Source: Aselliscus stoliczkanus | Taxonomy: Eukaryota; Chordata; Mammalia; Chiroptera; Hipposideridae | Length of the DNA stretch: 64,000 nucleotides | NCBI GenBank assembly: GCA_033961575.1 | Contig: CM066727.1 | Location: forward strand, 87,046,501 to 87,110,500 | Reading direction: 5' to 3' | In this document: positions 45,887 through 57,939 of the stretch, in pieces | Numbering within the stretch: the first letter of the stretch is position 1 | How the letters are laid out: the number at the start of each line of letters is the position of its first letter | Program-made: the position numbers and the translations under genes | The notes under the pieces: model-generated | Databases searched by the model: none | What the model was told of the DNA's origin: nothing | Seen by the model: the letters and a program-made list of their open reading frames with translations, nothing else

Positions 45887-46313
45887 TATATCATAATTAC
45901 ATAATATTACATAATATGTATTTATTATATATTTTATAATTATTATTAATATGCCATATATTTATCTAATGTATAGTGTATATGATTATGTAGTAAAATA
46001 ATAATATAAATATGAACTTTTCACAAAAGTATACAAAAGCACCCATTTTTCCTTTTGCACAGGCTCTAACATGTCTGGGCATAGCACAGTGTGGCAGAAT
46101 TTCACCTGAGACTTGCTCTTCTGGTATCCTAGTAATGAGGTTGTTGCCCAACAGTTGGGCATGGTTAGAGAGTTTGCAACAGTGGCACATTTTCCTGGTG
46201 ACTTATAATATGTTCCCTCTCCAAGGTACCTGCAGTCCCAGCATCAAGGTCACTGGGAGGACAAATTAATAGTTAGGTGTCTGAGAAATATAAAATAATA
46301 GCAAAACAAAGCA

Positions 46314-46315
<2 letters not shown>
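45887..46315. other. AT-rich flank, no gene
   Basis: Starts with the right TA site, followed by ATAT-rich sequence to about 45990. No recognised element after that. Confidence 0.4.

Positions 46316-46364
<49 letters not shown>
46316..46364. repeat. (TG)n microsatellite
   Basis: Uninterrupted TG dinucleotides over about 49 bases. Confidence 0.97.
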
Positions 46365-46367
<3 letters not shown>

Positions 46368-46539
46368 ACCCTAGCACCTATTTGTTTAAATATGATATTG
46401 AGGAAATAGTTGAAATTTTTGAAATTATAGAGAAGCATAAAATACAAAAAAATAAAAATCACTTATAATTCTACTACACACACATATACTGTAGAAAGCT
46501 TCTTAAAACATTCCAAGGGGTGTCAGTCACGAGAGTACT
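46365..46539. other. No recognised feature
   Basis: Short AT-rich spacer. Confidence 0.3.
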
Positions 46540-46880
46540 GCCAGTACAGCAGAATCTTGTTTAGGAAATTCTTAGTGGTATTTAAGATGAATTCTGATGG
46601 ACAGATTGCCAGGACATATTGTTGAGGGAGAAAAGCAAGTTGCAGAATGATAAGCACAGTTGGGTACTATTTATGTCACAGATACACCCACACACAAAAC
46701 AACAAGCACCACCATATATTCTCTGTAAGTGTGTATGTATGAATGTAAATGAAAAGAAAAAGAGTGGAAAGAGGCCCTTTGACCAAAAATGGTGGTGATC
46801 TCCAGGGAGCCAATGCAAGCCTTAGGAATGAGTAAGGGGGTTGGTCAAAGAGGACTTCTATAAAATCTTTAAGGTTTGAC
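46540..46880 (+). repeat. Old L1M 3' fragment
   Basis: 'ggacagattgccaggacatattgttgagggagaaaagcaagttgcagaatgataag' and 'ggtggtgatctccagggag' match, in order, the 3' region of old L1ME elements. Confidence 0.5.
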
Positions 46881-47330
46881 AAAGAAATTGTATTCAGATG
46901 AATTACAGGAAGCATCTCAGGGAGAGAGGGCAGCATGAATTTCAAGTGGAAAAGCAGAGGGCACAGTTAGGCAGTAGACTAGAGTGAATAAGGGACTGGT
47001 TTGGAGATGGTTCCAAAGGATAGATTAAGACCAGAGAGAAAAGCATCTTCAGTTCCAGTCTGAGAGCTATGCCAAGGGAGGATACTTTAGATTGCAGTAT
47101 ATAAAATGGACCGGGCAGGAACCAGTTAGGAAGCTATGACAGTGTCCAGTGAGCCTGGCTAGAGCGGGGAGAAGAAAAAGCTAGGATGCATACAGGGGAG
47201 ATTTTAAATCGGCTCAATCTGATGAAGAGCAGTCAGGTTGAAGAAGAGGAGGATATAAGAGAGAGGAATCAAAGATTGCAATCCATGTGGTTGATGTGAT
47301 ATTGAAATCAGTTAAAGAGAGACCAGAACA
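46881..47330 (+). repeat. Ancient interspersed repeat, middle part
   Basis: 'ggttccaaaggatagattaagacc', 'aaccagttaggaagctatgacagtgtccag' and 'ggaggatataagagagaggaatcaaag' fit the middle part of the same long ancient family as at 21.8 kb. Confidence 0.45.
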
Positions 47331-47399
47331 CAAAATTAAAAAAAAAAATTACTAATTACTGGGAAGAAAAATTACTAATGATCACCAAATTCTATCACT

Positions 47400-47645
47400 C
47401 GAATATAAAGTAAGCAAATACATTTTTTTCCGGTGATAAAATGAGCTAACACATGGAGATCACTTAGCCTACTACTTGGCACATAGGTGATGCTTAATAA
47501 TAATAGTGGCAAACATACATTGATGATTTTTCTGGGTTAAGTGGTGTTGCAAGGAATTTTACCTATTAAAACTTTTAATCCTCACAATAATTTTACCCAA
47601 CAAGTATTATTACCATTCCTATTTTGCAACATTACAACATTTATA
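47400..47645. repeat. Two MIR-like pieces
   Basis: 'gagctaacacatggagatcacttagcctactacttggcacataggtgatgc' (forward MIR tail) followed by 'aggaattttacctattaaaacttttaatcctcacaataattttac' (reverse-type MIR core). Confidence 0.5.
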
Positions 47646-48639
47646 ATTCTATGGGTGGAAAAATGGAATAGAAGAGGCACTTTGTTAAATTGGGCAAGGA
47701 AGCAACTTGGGGGTCACAGCCATTGTGCTTATTGCTTAACACTAATTATGAAGTATTCAAGAGCTGTCAAAAGGAATGTCAATTTGGGAATCTTTTTGGA
47801 AGTTGAAAGGGAGGTAGTTATAGCCAGAGAACATTAGCAAGGGAAGAACCAAAGACACCACCCAGGTGAATGCTACATTTTGAAGATGGCCATACCTATG
47901 CTTGGATGCCTCCTGTCAGAGCCAGGTTAGAACTCCCTGCCCAATGCACCAAGAGAGTGACCCCTGTTCTAAGATAGTGGGCACAGAGAGTTGGGTAATT
48001 CATGTGAAAGCATTGGGCACAGTGTCTGGCACATCGGCTTACATTTGTTGAATGAAATGAAAGAATATTTAAATTCTGTTGCTAACCTATTTTATTTGCT
48101 GCCTCTTTTTTCCTCCTTTCCTAGGAAGGCTGCTGTGCTGTGCTGTGCTGGTGGGTCTCTTTTTCTTCATCCATCCAGCACAGCCCTGCAGTTTTTCCAC
48201 TTTATGCCTGGGGTGGGGGATTTGGAGGAGCTTAGGCCTTAAGCTTCTTTATTAGAGTAAGCATTTGATTACAGAGTAAGCATTTGAGTTCCTTCCTTAG
48301 AAAACCCAAGTTCCATTCCTCGTCTAGCAAACATTGGAACATCACCCTCTTATGGGACAAATTATTATTTTAAAAAGAAACAGAATACTTTTAATCCATC
48401 ATAAGGTATAAAAGTACACTATGATAAAAATAGGTGAGAAACTCCATGATCTTTTGGTGCTTCAGTTTACCTAGATCCATGGAACCAGAAGAATTATCTT
48501 TTTAAACTTTTAAATTTGCTGAATGGATTCACATTTCTTTCATGTCAAATCAGATTTTTAATCCCATATTCACTTAGCTGTTTCTTAAAGGAATTTAACT
48601 TGTGCACTAACACTTTAACTCTGGGGACACCGAAGTGTC
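47646..48639. other. No recognised feature
   Basis: Anonymous. A few MIR-like words near 48010-48060. Confidence 0.3.
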
Positions 48640-48862
48640 ATGTGACATCCGTGGGGTTCCCACCATGTGCCAAGCACTATTCTGAGTGCTTTCCATTTAA
48701 TCCTCACATGAACTCCTTCAGGTAAATCTTACTAATATTGCTGTTTCACAGATGTAGAAACTATGATCCAAAGAGGCTCAGTTACCTGCCTAAAGTCCCA
48801 TGCCCCATTATGATGGAATTCAAATCTAGGCTCCCAGCTCCAGAACCCATGATCTTAACAGG
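48640..48862 (-). repeat. MIR SINE (reverse)
   Basis: 'catgtgccaagcactattctgagtgctttccatttaatcctcacatgaac', 'ttcacagatgtagaaactatgatccaaagaggctcagttacctgcc' and 'gaattcaaatctaggctcccagctcc': near-complete reverse MIR. Confidence 0.8.
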
Positions 48863-49269
48863 TAAGACATGTTCATTTTAAATTAATCATAATTACTTGC
48901 CTTTTTACTGTTCTAAAATACAAATATTTACATACTGCATTCCCTTTTAAGCACAAGATTTCTCTAAGCATTAAAAAAGGCCAATTGTCTAAAAGAAGGT
49001 GTTTCCTCCTAGGAAGCTTCCATGCCTCTTGCAGGAGTGTAAGGTCATCAGAGATCACCTCCTACACCCACCCTGTGCTTCCACCTACAAGCACAATAAG
49101 TTACACCCATAATGTTCTCTAGTGTTTCCTAGTTTTGTAGGCGCTTTTATCACCAGTGTGTTTAAATGTTGGTTTCTCTATGCCCCCTCACCAGTGCCAG
49201 GATTTTGAAGTCAAATCTTGTCTTATTCATATTTATTGCTGTGTAATGATTACAATGATAATTAAAATA
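48863..49269. other. No recognised feature
   Basis: Anonymous spacer, possibly L2-like near 49090-49200. Confidence 0.3.
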
Positions 49270-49440
49270 ACAAAAATAATTAGAGGCTCACCATATGCCA
49301 ACCACTGTACTAAGTGCCCCACATGGATTGTCTCAGTTAAGCCTCTTAGCCACCATCTGGGAGACGAACCATGATTACCTTTTTGCTCAGTGAATGTCTG
49401 GCACATGTCAGATGCCCAATAAACTTTGACTGATTAATAT
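49270..49440 (-). repeat. MIR-like fragments
   Basis: 'gaggctcaccatatgccaaccactgtactaagtgcccc' and then 'tgtctggcacatgtcagatgcccaataaactttgactgatt'. Confidence 0.55.
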
Positions 49441-50326
49441 TCCATAGCTTCTAAACTTATTTTGCTGAAATAAATTAAAACAGAGACTCTTTGGGGAGAA
49501 ATGAACATATCAGCCTGAGAAGCCTGGGCACTTATATTTAGCAGGTGGGAGTGGTGGGGGCTCCTAAGACAATAAAAAAGGGAAGGCAAGTTGCAAAAGT
49601 CATAAACATTGTCAGTTCATCTCTACCCAGTAACACTGAAAGGACTGTGGCTGTATGACTCAGTTTGCCTGGAGAGTGTCAATTTCTTTCTCTCCTCCTA
49701 ATGAAATATTAGTAGAGCCTCCTGTCATTCTCAAAAGTCTTCTATTTGGATGATATATTAACTGCTCACCCCAACCACAAAGTCTTAATGTCATACACTG
49801 AGCCAACAGTCTGTCTGCTATTTATCTGTTCTACCCACCTGTCTTACCCACTCCCCATAGGCCAAAGGGAATGTGACGCTGTGACTTGGGACAACCTTCA
49901 TTTGTACTAAATGCGAAAAAAGTGTGAGCCACAATGGTCTCTAAGCAAAGGGCCACACTGCCACGGCAAGATCAGCAGAATGATTGGCAAAAGAACTTTG
50001 GAGCAGGAAAATCCTGATAGCATTATCTTGATACCTGCCCTTGATTTGTCCTTGAGTTTATTTGACTGTGTGTGTCTCTATTCTGATTACAAAATAAAAA
50101 GTGATCACACAGTTCTATGGAGGCAAGAACCCTAGCCTCCCTACCTCACACCAAAAATGCCCAAACGTGGTTACATGATCATAGAGAAAAGTACAGAAAG
50201 GTACAAACTAGTTTGTTGTGGTGGTTGTATGTGTGGGGTGGGGAGGGGGGATGGAAAATACAATGGGACAGAAATGGGAAGAGAAGGGGAGCCAAACAAC
50301 AAAAGAAGCAATAACTTTGTACTCAC
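49441..50326. other. No recognised feature
   Basis: Anonymous with a G-rich run near 50235. Confidence 0.35.
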
Positions 50327-50680
50327 TGTGGTCTGAATGTTTTATTCACCCAAAATTCATATGTTGAAATCATAACCCCCAAAGATGATGGTATTAGGAG
50401 GTGAGGATTTTGGGGGGTGCTTAGGTCATGAGGGTGGAGCCCTTATGAATGAGATTAGTGCCCTTATAAAAGAGATCCCAGAGAGCTTATAAGCCCCTAT
50501 CCACCATATTGGGACACAGCAAGAATACAGCTATGAACAAGGAAAAAAGCCTTCACCCAACCATGCAGGCACCCTGATCTCGGACTTCCAGCCTGCAGAA
50601 CTGTTAGAAACTAGCTTCTGCTATTTTTAAGCCACCCAGTCTCGGGTATTTTGTTAGAGCAGCCTGAAGGGACTATGACA
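50327..50680 (+). mobile_element. MLT1A-like MaLR solo LTR
   Basis: Begins TGTGGTCTGAATG and follows the MLT1A/B order: 'aaaattcatatgttgaaat', 'gatggtattaggaggtgagg', 'ttaggtcatgagggtggagcccttatgaatgagattagtgcccttataaaagag', 'tctcggacttccagcctgcagaactg' and 'taagccacccagtct', ending GACTATGACA. About 354 bp. Candidate TSD TCACT/GCACT is only 4 of 5 and is not firm. Confidence 0.82.
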
Positions 50681-51118
50681 GCACTGAAAGAAAAGAAGGA
50701 AAAAAAGCAAATTATAGGATGTTGCTTATGGGCTAAGTGTTACTCTAGGATTTAGTGCTGCCAATGCTCTGTGAGACCATCTTGTTCACTACAGCTTCCC
50801 AAGCAGTTAGTGTAATGCCTATAGCACAAATATTTGTGAAGGGAGAAGGCAAGGAAGCAAACTAGCAAACCAACTTGGTTTCTAGTCCTAACGACACCCC
50901 TCTGTTATGCAGCTGTGGGCAATGCTTCCTTGCTCCAACAGGCACTGAGGGAATGCAGATTTGTTTACAATAGTCTCTAACACCCAAGCAAAGATGAAGG
51001 GCAGGTCTGAGCAAAAAGCTGCCCAGATACCTTTAGCAAAGTGACCACCACAGTGCTGTATGGCAGCCTGCTTTGAAGCTGTGGTGTTTGATCTTTAAGC
51101 TTTTTAAATTCACAAATT

Positions 51119-51120
<2 letters not shown>
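50681..51120. other. No recognised feature
   Basis: Anonymous. Confidence 0.35.

Positions 51121-51153
<33 letters not shown>
51121..51153. repeat. (AC)n microsatellite
   Basis: About 16 AC units. Confidence 0.95.
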
Positions 51154-51157
<4 letters not shown>

Positions 51158-51197
51158 CCAGTTTTTCTAAAAATGTGTTTACTTTTCAAGTTCATAC

Positions 51198-51669
51198 TGT
51201 GGGGGAGGAAGAAATTTTCCCTTATCCTTCTAGGTTCTTTCATCTGCTCTAATAATTAAATTGACATGAGAAAGATTAACAAGAGACAATAACCAAATTT
51301 AATTATACATGTATGAATGGGAGCCCCCATTCATGAGAGGTTCAGAGACAGAAAGGTAAAACGAGGTTATGTGTGACATCCTGAACTAAGGGATGGGATA
51401 AAACAGCCTGAGGCTTCAGAGGGGAGGAAGGCCATTGCAGGGCAATTAGAGCAGGTGTTCAGTAATTTGGAGTTTGCCCTTCCCTATAGATAGGTCATAA
51501 AAAGTCATTTCTGGTGATCATCTTATTTGGGACAAGGCCTCAATTTAAATTCTGTAAGGGAGAAGTTAAAAGTTTCGCTTGATCTCTCAGGGTCTCAGTT
51601 GCCTTCAGCTCAAAATAATCCATGTACCAAAGTGGCATATCTTGGGGAGGTTTGTTCAGAACCCCTTCA
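51198..51669 (-). mobile_element. Solo LTR of an endogenous retrovirus, reverse orientation
   Basis: On the minus strand it begins TGAAGGGGTTCTGAAC and ends near GAAATTTCTTCCTCCCCCACA, bounded by TG...CA. The late 'ttgttaatctttctcatgtcaatttaattattag' segment and the final 'aacctagaaggataagggaaaatttcttcctcc' block are typical of class I ERV LTR ends in mammals. No TSD found, no coding sequence. Ends are approximate. Confidence 0.6.
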
Positions 51670-51879
51670 ATTCTTTTAAAAATATGAATGCCACCCTTCA
51701 CACTTTTTAATATTTAGATGGATAAGCACATTCTTTTTTTTTTTAACAAAACAAGATCAGACATTTATATTATTCTACAAAAGCAGAATTTATGTGATTC
51801 TGCTTTTTAAACTTTTATTCTCACAATATATTACAAATATCTCTCCAGGTTTGATCATAGAAGGTAACTGTGTACATCA
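51670..51879. other. No recognised feature
   Basis: AT-rich spacer. Confidence 0.3.
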
Positions 51880-52330
51880 GCTATTGTCATAGTAGTGATG
51901 CCGAACTAATCACTCCAAAATGGAATGACTTTCAGCAACTATATTTTTTATATTTTTTTTGTTCACTCACACTGAGGGTCTCAGTCAGCTAGGGTCATCA
52001 GGACTCTGAATTTCAGGTTTACTCTGATCTGCACTATGTATTTATCAGCCTCCTATGACTAGTAAAAGATGATAACATCCTATGCCTCTTATGGAAATGG
52101 CAGGTGCTCAAGATGGGTGAGTGGAATAATACCTCTTAAATCTAGAATCCCTACATTGTCCCTTCTGTCCACATTTCATTGGCCAAAGCAAGCCACATGG
52201 CCAAGTTCAATATTGGCGGGGTGGTGAAATATACTCTGCCTCTCCTAGGAGAAACTGCAAATCATCAGCAAAGGGTGTGGTTACTGGTAGAGATAAAGCA
52301 TGAGGAAGGATACAGTAGGATATGTATTTA
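51880..52330. repeat. Old interspersed repeat, family unresolved
   Basis: 'catttcattggccaaagcaagccacatggccaagttcaatattggcggggtggtgaaatatactctgcctct' is a phrase of a common old mammalian repeat, and the preceding lines fit its order. I cannot name the family. Confidence 0.4.
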
Positions 52331-52379
52331 ACCATTCCCCCACCGATAAAATTTAAGTTGACTCCAATTAACAATCATG

Positions 52380-52560
52380 CCGGACACACTCTACCAAGCC
52401 TCTCACTTAATTTTCACAACTACTCTGGAAAGTAGTTACTATTTACTCCATTTAAGAATGAGGAGAAAACTGAATTGTATTACAAGGGGTTAGTAATTTG
52501 TTGTGGGTCATTCTTTTAGGGAGGAATCCAGGTGAGCCTCAAACACAGATCTTCTCTTTA
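52380..52560 (-). repeat. MIR SINE (reverse)
   Basis: 'ctcacttaattttcacaactactctggaaagtagttactatttactccatttaagaatgaggagaaaactgaa' and 'gaatccaggtgagcctcaaacacagatc'. Confidence 0.6.
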
Positions 52561-54993
52561 TAGCCCCTTAAAAATCCTTTCTGGGGTTTGGTGCTTGATC
52601 AGATTTGTCTCCTCCAAGGAGCTATGAAGAACATGCAACTTGTCCTATTTCCTTTTTTGTCTGAGTTTCCATGAAGCCCTGTGCCAATCAATCAAGGCAA
52701 ATTACTTATAATTAGCATATCCATAGATTCATTTTCTTTAGTTCTAATTTTCCATTTCTGTTTCATTCAACCTTATTGTAATGTCCTTTTTTGAAATCTT
52801 TCTTAACTTTTAAAATAAAGAATCAAGATAATTTGATAATTTGATCATCTGAATTTGGGGTGTGTCAAATTTGGGGTGTGACATACTATTCAAGGCACTA
52901 AAGAGTCTTGGGCTCTGATGATGTATGGTCAGTGCTCCAGGCTCTGCCACTCTTACTCTAGAACTTTCTGGAGTCTGGCCTCGATGCATTCATTAGTCAC
53001 ACTCACTGCCACCAGGGGACAGGTGAAAGAAAAGAGTGCAGACTCAAATGAGTCCACTTTACTAGTTATCAGGATGAGTTTATAACTCATTCTGGTAGCA
53101 ATTTAATAAAGGTAGAAATTTAACAGATGGTGTTCATCCCTGCTTCCCAATACCAGAGAAAATCCAGGGTTGATTTTAGTGCCTTACACTGCATCTGGCC
53201 CTAGTCAGGTGCATAAATGCATAATGATACACAGTTATGTATTTATCAAAAAAAAAGTAAATATAATCCATACCCAAAAGGCAACTCTATTTTAAAATTT
53301 TCACCCCTATATTTTGGACTTTTGTATTTTCAAAAGTAGTATTGATTTGATGACAACTTGCACCCAAATCTCAGGACAGCATTCTTCTTTACAATATAAT
53401 ATAATCCTCTTTCAGAGTCTCACCTTCCTACTCACAGTCAAAGAATAAAGAGCAAGCAATAGATACTCAGACACTACCCAGCTCTAAATAGTCACCAAGC
53501 CTTTAGCCCAAGCTTTCAAAGGTGGTTCTCTTAGCAGCTCCCATTGATCTGCCATTATCACATGTTAAAAGGTGATACTTCAGAAGCTTCTTTACAGTAT
53601 CATGAAGTGATGCGGAAAGGACCCATGTCAGCTGATAGGAGGCAGATTTATGGTTTGAATTTATATTCATCAATATGGCACATACTTTTAGCAAGACACA
53701 TCAAGTTTCTTTCTTCTCCAGTGTGTCTAACTCAGTTGGTGAAAGTAGGGTGGGGGATTATTTTATTCTACCATCCTTAACAGCAAATCTAAGTTCTTGC
53801 CTCATGCAAAGGGAAGGAAAGACTGTAAGAAAGTCTGATACAGAGCAGAGTCAGAGAACTCTCTTTGAAAGAACAAGTTGATCTGAACACCTTGAGGCTT
53901 CCCAACCCCTCAACTGAACTCAACTCCTTTCTTCAGACCCTCTGCATCCCCATTCATTGTCTCGGAATATGGGGCTTTATGACAGCTGATAAAGAAGAGG
54001 TGTGAAAGGGCCACAGTGATTCGGGAGTACATTCCTGAACCCCACCTTCTTCTACATGTACCCTTCTACATTTCCCCAGGTCATTCACAGCAGTCAGGGA
54101 TCTTGATTCTCTTTACTTTTGCTCATCTCTGAGATTGTCACCACTTTTGAGGCATAATGTTTAAGACAATTGCAGACCCCTCTAAGGTCAACCTGTTCCT
54201 CATGTCACTTTTTCTTTTCTGACATTCTATACCAGTCTAGAAGGAAAACAAGATATTGAAATGAGGAAGACAATGTATATCCAGTTAATTGCAATATCTG
54301 TATATCAAATAATACTGTAAGCATATTGCTGCTTTGTCTTGAAACAAGGAGTTGTCTGACTACCAGGTAAGATAGAAAGAAGTACAACTGCATGGGCATT
54401 GTGGAGAATGTTCATTCTGCCCAGTTCTCCCTCTTCCCTCTGCACCCTCCCCAATTCCCCTGAACTGAGATCAAACCCAAGCTCTTTGGAGGTAGAAAAA
54501 CACTTATTGAGCAAGCATCCAGCAGCCTTGGAGGAAATGTAACAGTGAAATGCTTCCTCTCTCTCTGACTCCATCTTATTCAATCCTATGTTGTTCCCAG
54601 GGCCTACAGGCTAATAGCTTCTGCTTTAGACTTGCTAACTATTAGAGGAATTCTGCCTGGGACTTGAGTTTTTAGAAAAAAACAGCCTCTCCAGTTTTTC
54701 CATTCCCTTGACACAGAAGAAGCCTGAACTCTATACGTTCTTCAAATGGATTTGAGAAACTACTAGAGATCCCACCTTCTCAGTTGGCGCCTTCTCAATC
54801 AGTACACATTTCCTTACTCTAAATTCTGACGTTTTGAGTTTTGGCCTTTCAAACGGTCAGGGACACAGACTTTGGACATGTAAGAAACAAAGCCCTAACA
54901 TGTGTACTTTGTGCCCCCATGCCTGTGAAGCCTACTCTCTGTCACCAGAGGCTCATAGGGATGTCCAAGAGAGGCCTCAACCCCAAGCAGCGG
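52561..54993. other. No recognised feature
   Basis: No gene, no confident repeat. Short open frames without motifs. Confidence 0.35.
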
Positions 54994-55389
54994 TGACTGG
55001 GTTCTTGTCTCCATGCAAGAAAGAATTCAAGAGCCAGACAGAAGCAGGAAAGCGCAGGGAGTTTATTTATTGAAACAAGAAGTACATGCTTGAGAGGGAA
55101 GTGTGGGCAATTTCAGAGAGTGAGTTGAGCCGAAAAAGTCCAGATCAGAGGTACTTATCCCTCCCGGGAGGCAGGACTTGGTGACATCCCATTGACATAG
55201 TGCATCAGTTTTCCTCCTAGTGGGTGGGACCCTCAGTTTCCCTCCCTTTCTTCCTTATTTGGTTCCTCTGGAACTGTCATGGCTTAAGATGCATCCTGGG
55301 AGTAATAGTAACCACAGTGTAAATGAGATTTAATGACATTATAATTACTAAAGATCAGGTCTGTCCAATGCCCCCCCCACCCCCCATCA
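54994..55389 (-). mobile_element. LTR-like element, reverse orientation
   Basis: On the minus strand it ends with AATAAATAAACTCCCTGCG and then 'ttgaattctttcttgcatggagacaagaacccagtca', the layout of polyadenylation signal, R/U5 and CA end of a gammaretrovirus-like (class I) LTR. The start near 55389 (TGATGGGG) is a guess. No TSD and no viral genes seen. Confidence 0.5.
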
Positions 55390-55674
55390 TAGAGATTAGC
55401 CTTGCTGGATAAAACTGGTTTTTGTTCTCCAGCTGCAGGTGCTAGATATGGTCACTTGTTAATTGTGTAACCAGTGAGGTGCCTCACGTTGAGTCCTGGA
55501 GTGGGTGGTCAATTTCTTAGGCTGCTTATCCTACCTCACCTCCACCATAATCACTGTCCCCACTGAAGTCCAAGCTCATGAGCCATTCCTCCCTGCAGAT
55601 ACCTGCACTGGGACTGAGATAGGGCCTCCAAGAAAAACCACTAACTGTCAACTTGAGGCAGAAAACTAGTGAAC
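55390..55674. other. Spacer between two LTR-like elements
   Basis: About 285 bp of anonymous sequence. It may belong to one of the LTRs. Confidence 0.3.
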
Positions 55675-55679
55675 CAGGA
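55675..55679. repeat. Possible 5-bp TSD, left
   Basis: CAGGA, also at 56099-56103 after the LTR. Confidence 0.4.
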
Positions 55680-56098
55680 TGTGGAACAAACCAGCCAGAA
55701 CCAGCCAAAACCAAGATGGCAGTGAAATGCACCAGCTTCATTATACGATCATTATAATACATTTCCATGCAAGCAACCCACCCTCCCCTTCCCCTGACCC
55801 CATGCTATGACACTTCCAAGAAAGATCAGATAATGACAAAAGAAGGGTGTATCCCAAAATCTCAGAGGGGTCAATCTTTCTGAGAACTAATTGAAATATT
55901 CCTCCCCATTATTCTTTCCCATTATTAAAAAGCCTACTAAAGACCCCTGCTGCAAACTGGGTCGGGGCTGACTCTCATCTCAGGGCAGCGTCCACTCTGG
56001 CTGTGGAGTAGACTGCCTCTCAATAAACTGCCTTCACTTTATTACTCAGTTCACGCTTAAATTCTTTCCTGCACAAGCCACGAACCCTCCTCCTACAA
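55680..56098 (+). mobile_element. Class I ERV-like solo LTR, plus orientation
   Basis: Starts TGTGGAACAAACCAGCC, carries 'caaaaccaagatggcag', a C-rich line, AATAAA at 56022-56027 and a U5-like end 'cttaaattctttcctgcacaagccacgaacc'. 419 bp. CAGGA flanks it on both sides, but this puts the LTR end at ACAA instead of CA, so the boundary is uncertain by 2 bases. No primer-binding site follows, so it is a solo LTR without genes. Confidence 0.65.
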
Positions 56099-56103
56099 CA
56101 GGA
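56099..56103. repeat. Possible 5-bp TSD, right
   Basis: CAGGA, matching 55675-55679. Confidence 0.4.
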
Positions 56104-56229
56104 CAAGGCGGAATTGAGGGCTCACATTGAAAACTTAATCTCATAATTTTAGCTAACAATTCCACAAAATGCAATTCACATGTAAAAGCAATGCTAAAAC
56201 GGCGCAGAAATATATTTTACTAAAAGACC

Positions 56230-56385
56230 CTCGCATACAAGTGAAAAGAACTGGATCCAAAGTCATGGGGTCAAACCCTGACCCCTTAATGGAGTCTGAC
56301 TTCAGGCCAGCCTCTTCACTTCTCTGAATCCATTTCTCTGAGTAAAACTGAGGTTATGTAAATAATAGTGTTTTATACATTTAAG
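56230..56385 (+). repeat. MIR-like fragment
   Basis: 'actggatccaaagtcatggggtcaaaccctgacc', 'cagcctcttcacttctctgaatccatttctctgagtaaaactgagg' in forward MIR order. Confidence 0.6.
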
Positions 56386-57939
56386 CATCAGGCAAAGTAA
56401 AGAGATCTATATAAAGAAACTCCAGATAAAGAACCAGGTCATTGGGCTTGTATTGCCATAACCTGAGTGACAGTTTTCATTTTCAGTCACACTGTGTGCA
56501 AAACTCTACACTTAATAAGTGTCTCTATATTTCCATTCAACTGCTTCCACACACCGGGTGTAGTGCCTTGGACCAAACCACGGAAGTAGGTACACAGCAC
56601 ATGTGACCTTAGAAGGGAAGGAAAAGGAATGATTGCTTTTTTGGATAAAATCATTTAAAATATGCAAAGTTATGATAAGCCACCCACTCTCCAAAGGGTC
56701 CAACATCCTGAAGAGATACCCTGGAAGCCGAATTAATCTTTTCAAGGTCAGCTCCATTTACATCACATTAATAAGAGTAAAATTGCTCACAAGCACCTTT
56801 TCTGTGAGAAAACAAGTGTCATGCTTTCCCTTGGTCTGGGTGCAAATTCTTACCACTCATGTATCCCCAATTAAAGGCACTTTTAGAGGAAGAATACAAT
56901 TCATACAGAGGCACTGAAAACATGTGTCTGGGCTCAGACTACCCAAACATGAATGGGATTTTTTTAAAAAATAATAATAATGAGGAGAATCTCAGCCCTT
57001 GGCCGGGAAAGGAAGGCGACTTAAGGGCAGGTGAGCACAGGGGAAGGGTGCCGCATTGCCAGATGGGAGAATAGCTGCCACCCATCGGGCCTCTGGAATG
57101 TCTGTGGCCAAGACCAAACCTTCTGGAAAGGGAGTTGGGGAACAGGAAGCCCTTCTAACAGTATCCAGGAGCTTTTTCTATACATTGATAACCATGCAGG
57201 GGAGCAGGACCCTGGCTTGCCCCTGGGCTAGACAGGTAGTCTGGAGAGAATGGAAAGAAACACCTTGATGCTTGGTCTAAGCATTTTCTTGTACTTTCAT
57301 CTTTACTCTTAATCTTGAATGAGAAATTATTCAGAAGAAGGTTTTTGGATATCTGAGCAATATCAGACTGACATTTTAGCAAAATGTGACAGCAATGTGC
57401 AAATGAATTTGGAAAAGGGAAGCTCCAGGAGGTAGAAACCAGGAAGGGGGCTGAGGAAAGATTTCAGGAAGAGGCTAATGAGGACCTGAACCAAAGGAGG
57501 GGCAGAGGCATTACCCTGAAGTGAAATATTCGTCCTGAATCCTAACAAAGTATGCAGGGAGGCAGAGGCCAACGTCCATCACAGCACTGGGCCCGCCTTC
57601 TGTGGTACTGAGTAAGAAGCATTACAGAGAGACCTCCACAGTTTTTCACAGAATATGCCATTTTCTGTATGTTTTATTCCTACGTCATCATTTATCCTCT
57701 AAAAAATTACAACATAATCCACAACAGTTTTAATGTTGAATTCATACAATTTTAATAAAACCCAGATTCATCTTAATGAAAAATATAGAACTTATTAATA
57801 TCTAAGTATCTGGAAATGAAGAACAGCAATGGTTTGTAAGCAAACCTTTTGAATGAATAAGAATTTATAATAATTCAGCATCAACAATATTAATATGAAT
57901 AATTTATTTCATTAAAATATTTTAAAGTACATAGAAATC
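56386..57939. other. No recognised feature
   Basis: No gene. Between 57700 and 57930 it is strongly AT-rich. Confidence 0.35.

Noticed and set aside
46250..46468. Frames with (VC)n or (TH)n
   Set aside because: Products of the TG microsatellite.
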